Source of the DNA: JAZDPK01 sp043797615
Lineage (GTDB): Bacteria; Patescibacteriota; Patescibacteriia; UBA11705; JABHMO01
Reading direction: 5' to 3'
Length of the DNA: 64,000 nt
Assembly: GCA_043797615.1 (NCBI GenBank)
Contig: JAZDPK010000035.1
Location: 4,518-68,517 of the forward strand
The translations under genes and the position numbers were made by a program. Shown in pieces: positions 22,773-30,211 of this stretch. The notes below the pieces were generated by a model. It had not been told where the DNA came from, ran no database searches, and saw only the letters and a list, made by a program, of their open reading frames with translations. Numbering within the stretch: position 1 is the first letter of the stretch; the number at the start of each line of letters is the position of its first letter.

Positions 22773-25420
22773 GCTTTTTTAAGGTATCTTCCCGTCCAAC
22801 TCGCTTTCACCCTGCTGACGTCTTCCGGCGTGCCGTATGCGATGATTTGGCCGCCGTTTTCGCCGCCTTCCGGACCCAGATCGATGATCCAGTCGCTGCA
22901 CTTAATGATATCGAGATTATGTTCGATTACCATGACCGTGTTGCCTTGCGAAACCAAACGCTGGATGACTGCCATAAGTTTTTTGATGTCGTCGTAATGC
23001 AAACCGGTGCTTGGTTCGTCCAGCATGTAAAGGGTTTTGGTCGTGCCGCGTTTGGCCAGTTCGCGGCTTAATTTCAATCTTTGCGATTCGCCGCCTGACA
23101 ATGTTTTTGAAGATTGGCCTAATGTTAAATATTCCATGCCCACTTCGTTCAGCACTTTCAATTTGTCATGGATAAACGGAATATCTTTGAAAAATTTTTC
23201 CGCGTCTTCGATCGTCATTTCCAATATGTCGGAAATATTTTTATGTTTGTAATGCACTTGCAGAGTTTCTTTGTTGTATCTTTTTCCTTTGCAAACGTCG
23301 CATTTTATTTCAACGCTTGGCATGAAATGCATTTCGATTTCCAATGTGCCGCGGCCTTCGCAGTTCTCGCAGCGTCCGCCTGCCTGCCGGCCAGGCAGGC
23401 CCGGCCGATTGAAGCTGAACCGGCTGGCTTTGTAGCCGCGGATGCGCGCTTCTTCGGTCGAGGCGAATATTTCGCGAATATAATCGAACGCTTTCGTATA
23501 TGTGGCCGGATTCGAGCGGGGAGAGCGGCCGATCGGGCTTTGGTCGATTTTGATTATTTTATCGATCAGTTCCGCGCCTTTAATTGAATCGTAATTTTTG
23601 TCAGCCAGATTGCGGCGGTCTTTCTTGTCGATGATCGCTTTGTACAGCACGTCGTGCATAAGCGTTGACTTGCCCGATCCGGAAACGCCGGTCAAGCAAA
23701 CCAAACGGCGGGTGGGAATTTCCACGCTTATGTTTTTCAAATTGTTTTCTTTTGCGCCTTTAATCTCGATTTTTAACGTGTTTTTATCCACTTTGCGTCG
23801 AGTTTTCGGCAATTCGATGTTAACTTCATGCCGCAAGTATTGTCCGGTCAAAGATGTTTTCGGATCGCCGGCGATTTCGCAGTCCATCGCTTTCGCTTGA
23901 ACAACTTTAGTGTTCAAAATGTTGGCAACCGGGCCGGAAAAAATTATTTTTCCGCCGTGAATTCCGGCCGCCGGCCCGATATCAACCAGCCAGTCGCTCG
24001 CCAGAATGGTATTTTCATCGTGTTCAACAACGATTATCGTGTTTCCGATATCGCATAAATTGCGCAATGTTTTGATCAGCTGTTCATTGTCTTTTTGATG
24101 CAGACCGATTGTCGGTTCGTCGAGAACATAGAGAGCGCCGACCAAGCGCGTGCCGACTTGCGACGCCAAGCGGATTCTCTGCGCTTCGCCGTTGGACATC
24201 GTGCCTGCTCTTCGATTCAAATTCAAATAATGCAGGCCGACGTTGAGCATGAAAAGCAATCTATTCTGAATTTCGCCCAGAATAACCTCGGTGATTTCCA
24301 ATTCTTTCGGGGTTATTTTTGCCAAAAAATCGTTGAAAAAATCAATCGCTTTGGACACCGGCAATTCGGTTATCTGCCAAATGTTTTTATCGTTTACTTT
24401 AACGCTTAGCACGTCGTTGTTTAAGCGCTTGCCATGGCATTTTGGACAGACTTCATCGGAAAATAATTCTTTTGTGCCCAGACCGAAGCAATAATCGCAA
24501 TAACCGTACGGACTGTTGAAACTGAAAAGCCGCGGTTCGATTTCCGGAAAGCTGTAGCCGTCGTTCGGGCAGGAATATTCCGTGCTGAAGATTTTTTCTT
24601 TTTTGTCCGGATAAACAACGGTGGCCAGGCCGTTCGCCAGCTCGATCGAATTTTCCAACGCTTCGGTCAGGCGCTGTCGAAATCCTTTATTGTCATTTAA
24701 ATTCATTGGATGCAAAAGCTGGATTTTGTCGATCACGATTTCTATCGTGTGTTTTTTGTTTTTATCGATGACAACGCGGTTTTTCAAGCTGTGCATTTTT
24801 CCGTCGATGCGCGCTTCCAGATAGCCGCTGTTATACGTGTCATATAGCATTTGGTAATATTCGCCTTTGCGGCCGCGGACGATCGGGCTTAAGACGATTA
24901 ATTCCGCAGCATCTCTTGCCGGCCGACTTGTCTGCCGTAGTTTTAACGAAGGCAGGAGCGTTTGCGAAGGCTGGTTCTTTTGAGTTAAAATGTTTTCCAT
25001 AACGCGTTCGACCATTTCGTCGATCGTTGTTTTTTCCAGCAGCTCGTCGCAAACAGGGCAGTGCGGCTTGCCGATTTTCGCGAACAACACGCGCATGTAA
25101 TCGTAGATTTCCGTGATTGTGGCGACGGTCGAGCGGGGATTGGAAGAATGCGCTTTTTGGTCGATTGAAATGGCGGGCGACAATCCGGTGATGTCGTCGA
25201 CGTTCGGCTTCTGCATGCCGCCGAGGAATTGCCGCGCGTAGGCGGACAAGCTTTCGATGTATCGGCGTTGCCCTTCGGCGAAGATCGTGTCGAACGCCAA
25301 ACTTGATTTTCCCGAGCCGGAAACGCCGGTGAACACCACCATTTTGTTCCGCGGAATTTCCAGATTGATGTTTTTCAGATTATGCTCGTGGGCGTTTTTG
25401 ATTGTGATTTTATTTTCCAT
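22751..25420 (-). CDS. uvrA: Excinuclease ABC subunit A
   Basis: 889 residues: a tandem ABC ATPase for damage recognition in nucleotide excision repair. Walker A motifs are GVSGSGKSS (32-40) and GVSGSGKST in the second half; signature motifs are LSGGESQRLKL and NGEAQRIRLA. The first zinc module has CPND where a CPxC pair is usual, then CDYC; the second has CENC and CDVC. Two in-frame repeat insertions are visible: residues about 149-172, before VRGRKGEY, and 674-681 (LPGRQAGG, between RFSFN and CENC). Both lie in loops and keep all motifs intact, so the protein should work. It shares a strand with uvrC and uvrB. Confidence 0.95.
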   Translation of the reverse strand: MENKITIKNAHEHNLKNINLEIPRNKMVVFTGVSGSGKSSLAFDTIFAEGQRRYIESLSAYARQFLGGMQKPNVDDITGLSPAISIDQKAHSSNPRSTVATITEIYDYMRVLFAKIGKPHCPVCDELLEKTTIDEMVERVMENILTQKNQPSQTLLPSLKLRQTSRPARDAAELIVLSPIVRGRKGEYYQMLYDTYNSGYLEARIDGKMHSLKNRVVIDKNKKHTIEIVIDKIQLLHPMNLNDNKGFRQRLTEALENSIELANGLATVVYPDKKEKIFSTEYSCPNDGYSFPEIEPRLFSFNSPYGYCDYCFGLGTKELFSDEVCPKCHGKRLNNDVLSVKVNDKNIWQITELPVSKAIDFFNDFLAKITPKELEITEVILGEIQNRLLFMLNVGLHYLNLNRRAGTMSNGEAQRIRLASQVGTRLVGALYVLDEPTIGLHQKDNEQLIKTLRNLCDIGNTIIVVEHDENTILASDWLVDIGPAAGIHGGKIIFSGPVANILNTKVVQAKAMDCEIAGDPKTSLTGQYLRHEVNIELPKTRRKVDKNTLKIEIKGAKENNLKNISVEIPTRRLVCLTGVSGSGKSTLMHDVLYKAIIDKKDRRNLADKNYDSIKGAELIDKIIKIDQSPIGRSPRSNPATYTKAFDYIREIFASTEEARIRGYKASRFSFNRPGLPGRQAGGRCENCEGRGTLEIEMHFMPSVEIKCDVCKGKRYNKETLQVHYKHKNISDILEMTIEDAEKFFKDIPFIHDKLKVLNEVGMEYLTLGQSSKTLSGGESQRLKLSRELAKRGTTKTLYMLDEPSTGLHYDDIKKLMAVIQRLVSQGNTVMVIEHNLDIIKCSDWIIDLGPEGGENGGQIIAYGTPEDVSRVKASWTGRYLKKALHETHE
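23379..23399. repeat. CCTGCC/GGCAGG palindromic element, 21-nt form, inside uvrA
   Basis: CCTGCCTGCC then GGCCAGGCAGG: a 21-nt near-perfect palindrome, seven codons, inserted beside the second UvrA zinc module. Confidence 0.8.
24905..24975. repeat. Palindromic insertion inside uvrA
   Basis: Contains CTTGTCTGCCGTAG and CGAAGGCAGG. It encodes a stretch rich in Pro, Ser, Arg and Thr that has no counterpart in the usual UvrA sequence between MVERVM and VRGRKGEY. Confidence 0.6.
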
Positions 25421-25425
25421 ATGGG

Positions 25426-25504
25426 GAACGGATTCTGCGGATAAATGCGGATTCTGCGGAGAGACTTATCCGTTCTTATCCGCTGTTATCAGCTAAATCC
25501 GCGT
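25426..25504. repeat. GGATTC/TTATCCG intergenic repeat, copy a
   Basis: Words GCGGATTCTGCGG and TTATCCGTTCTTATCCG form a long imperfect inverted repeat between uvrA and the divergent gene at 25786; the second copy is at 37243-37347. The rest of 25505-25687 holds a CCCCATGC...GGGG hairpin (about 25518) and a CTCGCAGC...GCTGCGGGG hairpin near 25630, and no gene. Confidence 0.65.
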
Positions 25505-25687
25505 TTTAACTATAAAATCCCCATGCAAAGCGTTATGCTTAGGGGTATGTTAATAATTGTAGAGTTGTTGAATTGAATTGTAATGAATTTTTTCGGGAAT
25601 GTCAATGAAGATGTTTATTCAAGAGAATACCTCGCAGCTCTGCTGCGGGGTAGTTCATTGTTATAAATAGCATACAAATAGTCGCGC

Positions 25688-25716
25688 TTGACAGGATTAT
25701 TTAAGCGTGATACAAT
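25688..25716 (+). promoter_or_regulatory. Consensus sigma-70-type promoter
   Basis: TTGACA at 25688-25693, exactly 17 nt, then TACAAT at 25711-25716, about 70 nt before the gene at 25786. Confidence 0.75.
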
Positions 25717-25785
25717 GCGAAATCACCGGTTCTTAAACAATTTTAATAGAAAAACCCTAAATTCATGGAAAAGGAGGGAAATCCC

Positions 25786-26565
25786 ATGAAAAAGATTGGT
25801 TTAATCCGGCAAATCCATTCTGTTTTGTTTGATTTTGATGAATTGCTTTCCGAGTCGCGCAAGTTTCATGCGGATCATAAAGTGGATTGGGTGCGATTTC
25901 CGGATAAAGTCGGCGTTGATCAAAAGACTGCCGACGCGATCAAGCGTCTGTATGATGAAACCGGCTGGAAGTTCGCGCGCATTTTTCCCGATGCCTTGGT
26001 TGGCCGTCCAAAAGTAAAAAATGGCCGGCTTATCCAACCGGCCGCGCATTATCCGGAATTTCACCGGCTGATGAGCGCCGGATACAATGGAACTTGGCAG
26101 TCGGATAATTACAAAGAAGACGGCGGATTCGGCGGAAGCAATGATGAGCGCCGCGGATTGCGTTTGGTCATTACGGGCGAAAGTCAGGAGCTGAGTGGTG
26201 ATCCGCTCTATAAACAGACGATCGGTCTTTCGGCTGATCAATTGACAGCTAAAGACAACATGCTGGCGCAATGGAAAAACAAGAAAAAGATTGCGCTGGG
26301 CGGACTGTCCGAGTCCGAATATCTGTATTTTCAGCGCGTGTTTTTCGAAGAAACCGGCAAGCACTGGGACGTGAATTACTGGACTTGGCTTTTCGGCAGC
26401 CGGCGGTCGGCCTCTGCTTGCGCTACGGCTGGCAAGCCCGTCTCCGGCCGCGTTTCCTTTGGTTTTTGGTTTGCTTCGCACCTTGAGTTCTATTCCAGTG
26501 GCCAGGACTATCATTGTGGCAATCTCGGTTGCCGCCTCGCCGGTAGTTTTGTTTTAAAACAGTAG
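25786..26565 (+). CDS. Unknown soluble protein, C-terminus altered by a repeat
   Basis: 259 residues. ATG 25786 follows AAGGAGG at good spacing, which rejects the ATG 21 nt upstream that would place the ribosome site inside the gene. The protein is soluble, with a Trp-rich segment YWTWLFGS near 205. Directly after that, GSRRSASACATAGKP is encoded by a CTCTGCTTGCGC/ACGGCTGGCAAG palindrome, and the following tail ends GNLGCRLAGSF. The tail looks like a real conserved end pushed apart by the insertion. It has a strong promoter of its own and points against the flanking uvr genes. Function unknown. Confidence 0.65.
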   Translation: MKKIGLIRQIHSVLFDFDELLSESRKFHADHKVDWVRFPDKVGVDQKTADAIKRLYDETGWKFARIFPDALVGRPKVKNGRLIQPAAHYPEFHRLMSAGYNGTWQSDNYKEDGGFGGSNDERRGLRLVITGESQELSGDPLYKQTIGLSADQLTAKDNMLAQWKNKKKIALGGLSESEYLYFQRVFFEETGKHWDVNYWTWLFGSRRSASACATAGKPVSGRVSFGFWFASHLEFYSSGQDYHCGNLGCRLAGSFVLKQ

Positions 26566-26633
26566 CTTGATATTTGAAAATTTGGTATTTGATTTGATTT
26601 CTATTTTGAATTTGGTATTTTTCCCTGTTTTTT

Positions 26634-28772
26634 CTAAAAGCCGTTCGGCGCAACACCGGGCGGCTTTTTTATTTGTCCGAAAAATTGAGCGAAATTATTT
26701 TCTGTTTGTTTTTTCCTTTCCGCCATTTCTTTTTTCAATTCTCTTACCTCATCTCTTAAAATCGCCGCCAATTCAAATTCCAGCTTCTTCGCCGCGTCGC
26801 GCATTTGTTGTTCCTTGTCTTTGATAATAACATCCAGAGGCCGTCCGTCGCCCAGGATATCAAGTTGCGCAGTTGTTCTTTTGTTTTTTTGATTTTTTGA
26901 TTTCTTGTTTTCTTGCTTCAGCGTCAATCCAAAGTCCTTTAAGATATTCCGGATCGTTTTCTCAATCGTCTTCGGCGTAATGCCGTGTTTTTTATTGTAC
27001 GCCAATTGGATTTTGCGGCGGCGGTTGGTTTCGCTAAGCGCGCGCTTGATCGAGCCGGTCATTTGATCGGCGTAAATCAAAACTTTGCCGTTGACGTTTC
27101 TGGCGGCGCGGCCGATTGTTTGAATCAAACTTGTTTCGCTGCGCAGGAATCCTTCCTTGTCGCCGTCAAGAATCGCGACCAGCGAAACCTCGGGCATGTC
27201 GAGTCCTTCGCGCAATAAATTCACGCCGACAAGAACATCATACTTGCCGGTGCGCAAGTCGTTGATGATTTGAATGCGTTCCAGCGTTTGCACGTCGCTG
27301 TGCAGGTAAGCGACCTTGATCTTTTTTTCCTTAAGATATTCCGATAAATCCTCGGCCATGCGTTTTGTTAAGGTCGTGACCAAAGTCCGTTCGTGATTTT
27401 TAATTTGTTGATCAATCCTTTGGATTAGATCCTCAATTTGAGACTGACTATTGTGAGTCGGCACATCATTAATGATGTGCTTACTATTTCCGGTAATCGG
27501 CTTAATAATAATTTCCGGATCGATCAATCCCGTCGGCCTGACGATCTGCTCGACGATTTGTTCGCTTTTTTGCGTTTCATAATCCGCCGGCGTGGCTGAA
27601 GTGTAGATCGTTTGTTTTGTCCGAAGTTCGAATTCGTCGAAAGTGAGCGGCCGGTTGTCGAACGCGCTCGGCAAGCGGAATCCGTGCTCGATCAAAACGC
27701 TTTTGCGCGCTTTGTCGCCATTGTACATGGCGCGGATCTGCGGCAGAGTGGCGTGCGATTCGTCGATCACGGTTAAAAAGTCTTTCGAGCTTTCTTTAAA
27801 ATAATCCAGCAATGAAAATGGCGGCTCGCCAACGTTTCTGCCGTCGAAATGGCGCGAATAATTTTCTATACCGCTGCAATAGCCCACGTTCTCGATCATT
27901 TCCAAATCGTATTTCACGCGCCGCTCCAAGCGCTCGTGTTCCAGCGGCAGATTTTTATCTTTGAAATATTTCAACCGTTCTTTCAATTCCGCTCTGATCG
28001 ATTTGAACGCCGCGTCCCTGGTTTCTTCGCCGACAACGTAATGGCGGGCGGGGAAAATCCAGACGTCGCTTGTTTCTTCGATGGATTTCATGGTCACCGG
28101 ATCGATTTTTTCAATTGAATCGATTTGTTCGGAAATTTCAAAGCGGTAAATATTATCCTCATTCACCGGCATGATGTCGAAGATCTGTCCGTGCAATCTG
28201 AACTTTCCGCGCGTTAAATCGGAATTTGTGCGGTTAAATTGCATTTCGATCAGCTGCTCGGTTAAAGCGCGCCGATCCAGTTTCTGCCCTTTGGTCAAAT
28301 GCAAAACGATTTTTTCGTATTCTTTCGGCGAGCCCAAACCGTAGATCGCGGACACGGACGCGACGATGATCACGTCTTTTCTTGTTAACAGAGCTTGCGT
28401 GCAGGCGTGGCGCAGGCGGTCGATTTCTTCGTTGATCTGCGATTCTTTCTCGATATAAGTGTCGGTGTGCGGCAGATACGCTTCCGGCTGGTAATAATCG
28501 TAATAGCTGACGAAATATTCCACCGCGTTGGCCGGAAAAAATTCGCGGAATTCGTTGCACAGTTGCGCTGCCAGCGTTTTGTTGTGGGCGATGACGAGCG
28601 TGGGCTTTTGAAATTTTTCAATGACATTCGCAATCGTAAAAGTCTTGCCCGAGCCGGTAACGCCGAGCAATGTTTGTTTTTCCAAACCACGCTCAAGTCC
28701 GGCGAATAATTTTTCAATCGCTTGGGGTTGATCGCCGGCGGGGTTGTAGTTTGATTTTAGTTTGAAGTTCAT
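26634..28772 (-). CDS. uvrB: Excinuclease ABC subunit B
   Basis: 712 residues. UvrB is the helicase-like damage-verification subunit. Walker A GVTGSGKTFTIANV is at the N-terminus, the beta-hairpin region YYDYYQPEAYLP follows, VIDESHATLPQI is the DEAD-like motif, and a C-terminal UVR motif binds UvrC. Residues near 431-438 (KHIIND within TGNSKHIINDVPTHNS) are an insertion encoded by a perfect 20-nt palindrome, between KPITG and the helicase motif after IEDLI. The linker QENKKSKNQKNKR before the UVR region is an A-rich repeat tract. The gene overlaps the terminator of the convergent gene at its 3' end. Confidence 0.95.
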   Translation of the reverse strand: MNFKLKSNYNPAGDQPQAIEKLFAGLERGLEKQTLLGVTGSGKTFTIANVIEKFQKPTLVIAHNKTLAAQLCNEFREFFPANAVEYFVSYYDYYQPEAYLPHTDTYIEKESQINEEIDRLRHACTQALLTRKDVIIVASVSAIYGLGSPKEYEKIVLHLTKGQKLDRRALTEQLIEMQFNRTNSDLTRGKFRLHGQIFDIMPVNEDNIYRFEISEQIDSIEKIDPVTMKSIEETSDVWIFPARHYVVGEETRDAAFKSIRAELKERLKYFKDKNLPLEHERLERRVKYDLEMIENVGYCSGIENYSRHFDGRNVGEPPFSLLDYFKESSKDFLTVIDESHATLPQIRAMYNGDKARKSVLIEHGFRLPSAFDNRPLTFDEFELRTKQTIYTSATPADYETQKSEQIVEQIVRPTGLIDPEIIIKPITGNSKHIINDVPTHNSQSQIEDLIQRIDQQIKNHERTLVTTLTKRMAEDLSEYLKEKKIKVAYLHSDVQTLERIQIINDLRTGKYDVLVGVNLLREGLDMPEVSLVAILDGDKEGFLRSETSLIQTIGRAARNVNGKVLIYADQMTGSIKRALSETNRRRKIQLAYNKKHGITPKTIEKTIRNILKDFGLTLKQENKKSKNQKNKRTTAQLDILGDGRPLDVIIKDKEQQMRDAAKKLEFELAAILRDEVRELKKEMAERKKQTENNFAQFFGQIKKPPGVAPNGF
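26636..26672 (+). terminator. Rho-independent terminator overlapping the uvrB 3' end
   Basis: AAAGCCG...CGGCTTT with a T run on the plus strand, serving the gene at 25786. Its stem lies in the last codons of uvrB. Confidence 0.6.
27461..27480. repeat. Perfect 20-nt palindrome inside uvrB
   Basis: GCACATCATT joined to its exact reverse complement AATGATGTGC. It encodes the core of an insertion not expected in UvrB. Confidence 0.8.
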
Positions 28773-28780
28773 ATCCTTAC

Positions 28781-28829
28781 GCTGTCATTGCGAGGAGCTT
28801 CAACGACGAAGCAATCTGCATTGACAGCG
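28781..28829. repeat. TCATTGCGAGG...GAAGCAATC repeat
   Basis: Outer arms GCTGTCAttgc and gcatTGACAGC enclose the widespread TCATTGCGAGG/GAAGCAAT motif. Second copy at 2113-2147. Confidence 0.7.
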
Positions 28830-28913
28830 GTAATAGTATAGTAATCGTACCCGATTGCTCTTAATTTTTCAAGTATAATAACAAAAAATCACCGAAATAT
28901 ATCGTTGATTTTA

Positions 28914-29012
28914 TGGTGGGCCGGGATGGATTCGAACCATCGAAGGCGCAAGGCCAGCAGATTTATGCCGCTTCAAGCGGCACCCCGCAGAATGCGGTGG
29001 CAGTCTGCCCCG
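28914..29012 (-). pseudogene. Broken tRNA-Tyr-like gene with a 35-nt insertion in the anticodon loop
   Basis: On the minus strand the 3' half is intact: a long variable arm, T arm GATGG-TTCGAAT-CCATC, acceptor strand CCGGCCC and encoded ACCA. The anticodon stem GCAGA/TCTGC is present. The loop reads CTG, then 35 nt (28966-29000), then TAAA. Removing the insert restores CTGTAAA with anticodon GTA. The insert folds as two hairpins, one being TGCCGCTTGAAGCGGCA. No GGGCCGG acceptor strand exists upstream; instead the stop of a GIY-YIG gene abuts the CGGGGCAGA of the anticodon-stem side. Confidence 0.65.
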
Positions 29013-29261
29013 TTATTTGATTCCATTGACTAATTTTTTGAACGCTTCGCCGCCTTTATATGATTTGATTTGCATCTCGCGCTTATAAGCTTCATTTTTA
29101 GTCCCAAAATTTTCAGTATACACAACATGCCATGGTCTGCCGGTTTTTGTTGAGCGAACTTCGCCGCTATTATGTTGTTTTAACCTGTTTGCCAAATTTT
29201 CCGTGTGTCCTGTGTAATATTTTTTGTTAATTTCACTTTGTTGAATATAAACTGTATACAT
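29013..29261 (-). CDS. Small GIY-YIG nuclease-domain protein
   Basis: 82 residues, essentially one GIY-YIG domain: YTVYIQQSE and KKYYTGHTENLANRLKQH carry the two motif strands, and the catalytic Arg lies in LANRL. Such short proteins (YhbQ/UPF0213-like) are common in CPR; some relatives are homing or repair nucleases. This one lies between an intact tRNA-Tyr and the broken tRNA, with its stop codon touching the broken tRNA and its start 9 nt from the end of tRNA-Tyr. That position suggests insertion into a tRNA D-loop. Two relatives lie at 32524 and 47769. Confidence 0.85.
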   Translation of the reverse strand: MYTVYIQQSEINKKYYTGHTENLANRLKQHNSGEVRSTKTGRPWHVVYTENFGTKNEAYKREMQIKSYKGGEAFKKLVNGIK

Positions 29262-29270
29262 TGATTTTTA

Positions 29271-29356
29271 TGGTGGGCAGTGTAGGATTTGCACCTACGA
29301 AGGCCGGAGCCAACAGATTTACAGTCTGTCCCGTTTGACTACTTCGGTAACTGCCC
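29271..29356 (-). tRNA. tRNA-Tyr (anticodon GTA)
   Basis: Acceptor GGGCAGT/ACTGCCC, anticodon stem ACAGA/TCTGT with loop CTGTAAA, a long variable arm as expected for bacterial tRNA-Tyr, T arm GTAGG-TGCAAAT-CCTAC, and encoded CCA. Confidence 0.95.
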
Positions 29357-29503
29357 ATGATTAAAGTGCAAAATACAAAATTAAATTAAATTGAGCAATT
29401 GCATTATATCAGCAAATTAATTTCAATGCAAGTCGCCGAATTTCGTGTTATGATGTTAATTGCTTTTAATGAATGGCTAAAATTAAACGTTTAACGAGAA
29501 AAA

Positions 29504-29534
29504 TTGTAATATTTTCTAATTTTCACGTTATAAT
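29504..29534 (+). promoter_or_regulatory. Candidate promoter of the sigma-factor gene
   Basis: TTGTAA (29504-29509) and TATAAT (29529-29534) with a 19-nt spacer, 27 nt before the sigma gene. Confidence 0.4.
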
Positions 29535-29560
29535 AGCAGAGGGGTTATTAACCAATCATT

Positions 29561-30115
29561 ATGTTTAACGAGAAAAAACTGATCGCTAAAGCCAAACACG
29601 ACAAAGAATCGTTCCTGGCGCTGTACAATATTTATTATCCGAAAATATACGCCTATGTTTTAGCGCGCGCTAAAAACAGGGAACTGGCGGAAGATATTTT
29701 GCAGGATACTTTCATTAAAGCTCTGCAGGCGCTGAAAAATTACGAATACACCGGCAAATCATTCGGCGCGTGGCTTTTTCGCATCGCGACGAACAAGCTG
29801 AAAGACCACTGGCGCGCCGGCAACAAGACCGTGAGCTATGCCGACGGCGAAGAGTTGGAATTAAAGTCGGGTGCGGTCAATTCAACTGAACAAATATTTG
29901 TCGACGAAGAAAATTTGCAATTGCAAAACGAACAACAGCGGAAATTGTTCGCCGGTTTAAACAAGCTGTCGCCGGAAGAAAAAGAATTGATCACTTTAAA
30001 ATATTTTTCCAAGCTCGCGTACAAAGACGTCGCCGCAATTTATAAAATAACCCCCGGCCACGTGGCTGTGCGCTTGCATAGAGTTTTAAATAAGTTAAAA
30101 AAAACAATAATTTAG
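29561..30115 (+). CDS. ECF-type RNA polymerase sigma factor
   Basis: 184 residues with region 2 (about 10-80: FLALYNIYYPKIYAYVLAR, LAEDILQDTFIKALQAL, FGAWLFRIATNKLKDHWR) and region 4 (about 130-182: LSPEEKELITLKYFSKLAYKD and a helix-turn-helix). It has no regions 1 or 3, as expected for extracytoplasmic-function factors. The next gene on the same strand encodes a membrane protein with a cytoplasmic N-terminus, which I infer to be its regulator. A palindromic repeat separates them. Confidence 0.92.
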   Translation: MFNEKKLIAKAKHDKESFLALYNIYYPKIYAYVLARAKNRELAEDILQDTFIKALQALKNYEYTGKSFGAWLFRIATNKLKDHWRAGNKTVSYADGEELELKSGAVNSTEQIFVDEENLQLQNEQQRKLFAGLNKLSPEEKELITLKYFSKLAYKDVAAIYKITPGHVAVRLHRVLNKLKKTII

Positions 30116-30126
30116 GAATGCAAAAT

Positions 30127-30198
30127 GTGATAAATGGGATAAATGAGATTGGCTTGGTAATTTTGTCTATACAATCGCGTTTATCTCGTTTATCCCGT
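30127..30198. repeat. GATAAA/TTTATC palindromic repeat, copy b
   Basis: Arms GTGATAAATGGGATAAATG and CGTTTATCTCGTTTATCCC. It lies between the sigma factor and the DUF4349 gene, so any shared transcript would carry this long hairpin. Confidence 0.75.
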
Positions 30199-30211
30199 CT
30201 TTACAAATCAT

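Noticed and set aside
28773..28913. A small RNA or tRNA upstream of uvrB
   Set aside because: The region is explained by the TCATTGCGAGG repeat; no cloverleaf was found.
28914..29012. tRNA-Sec or tRNA-Ser as an explanation of the odd long tRNA-like sequence
   Set aside because: Removing the 35-nt insert gives a seven-base loop with anticodon GTA and a Tyr-type variable arm, and the acceptor 5' strand is absent, so a broken Tyr-type gene fits better.
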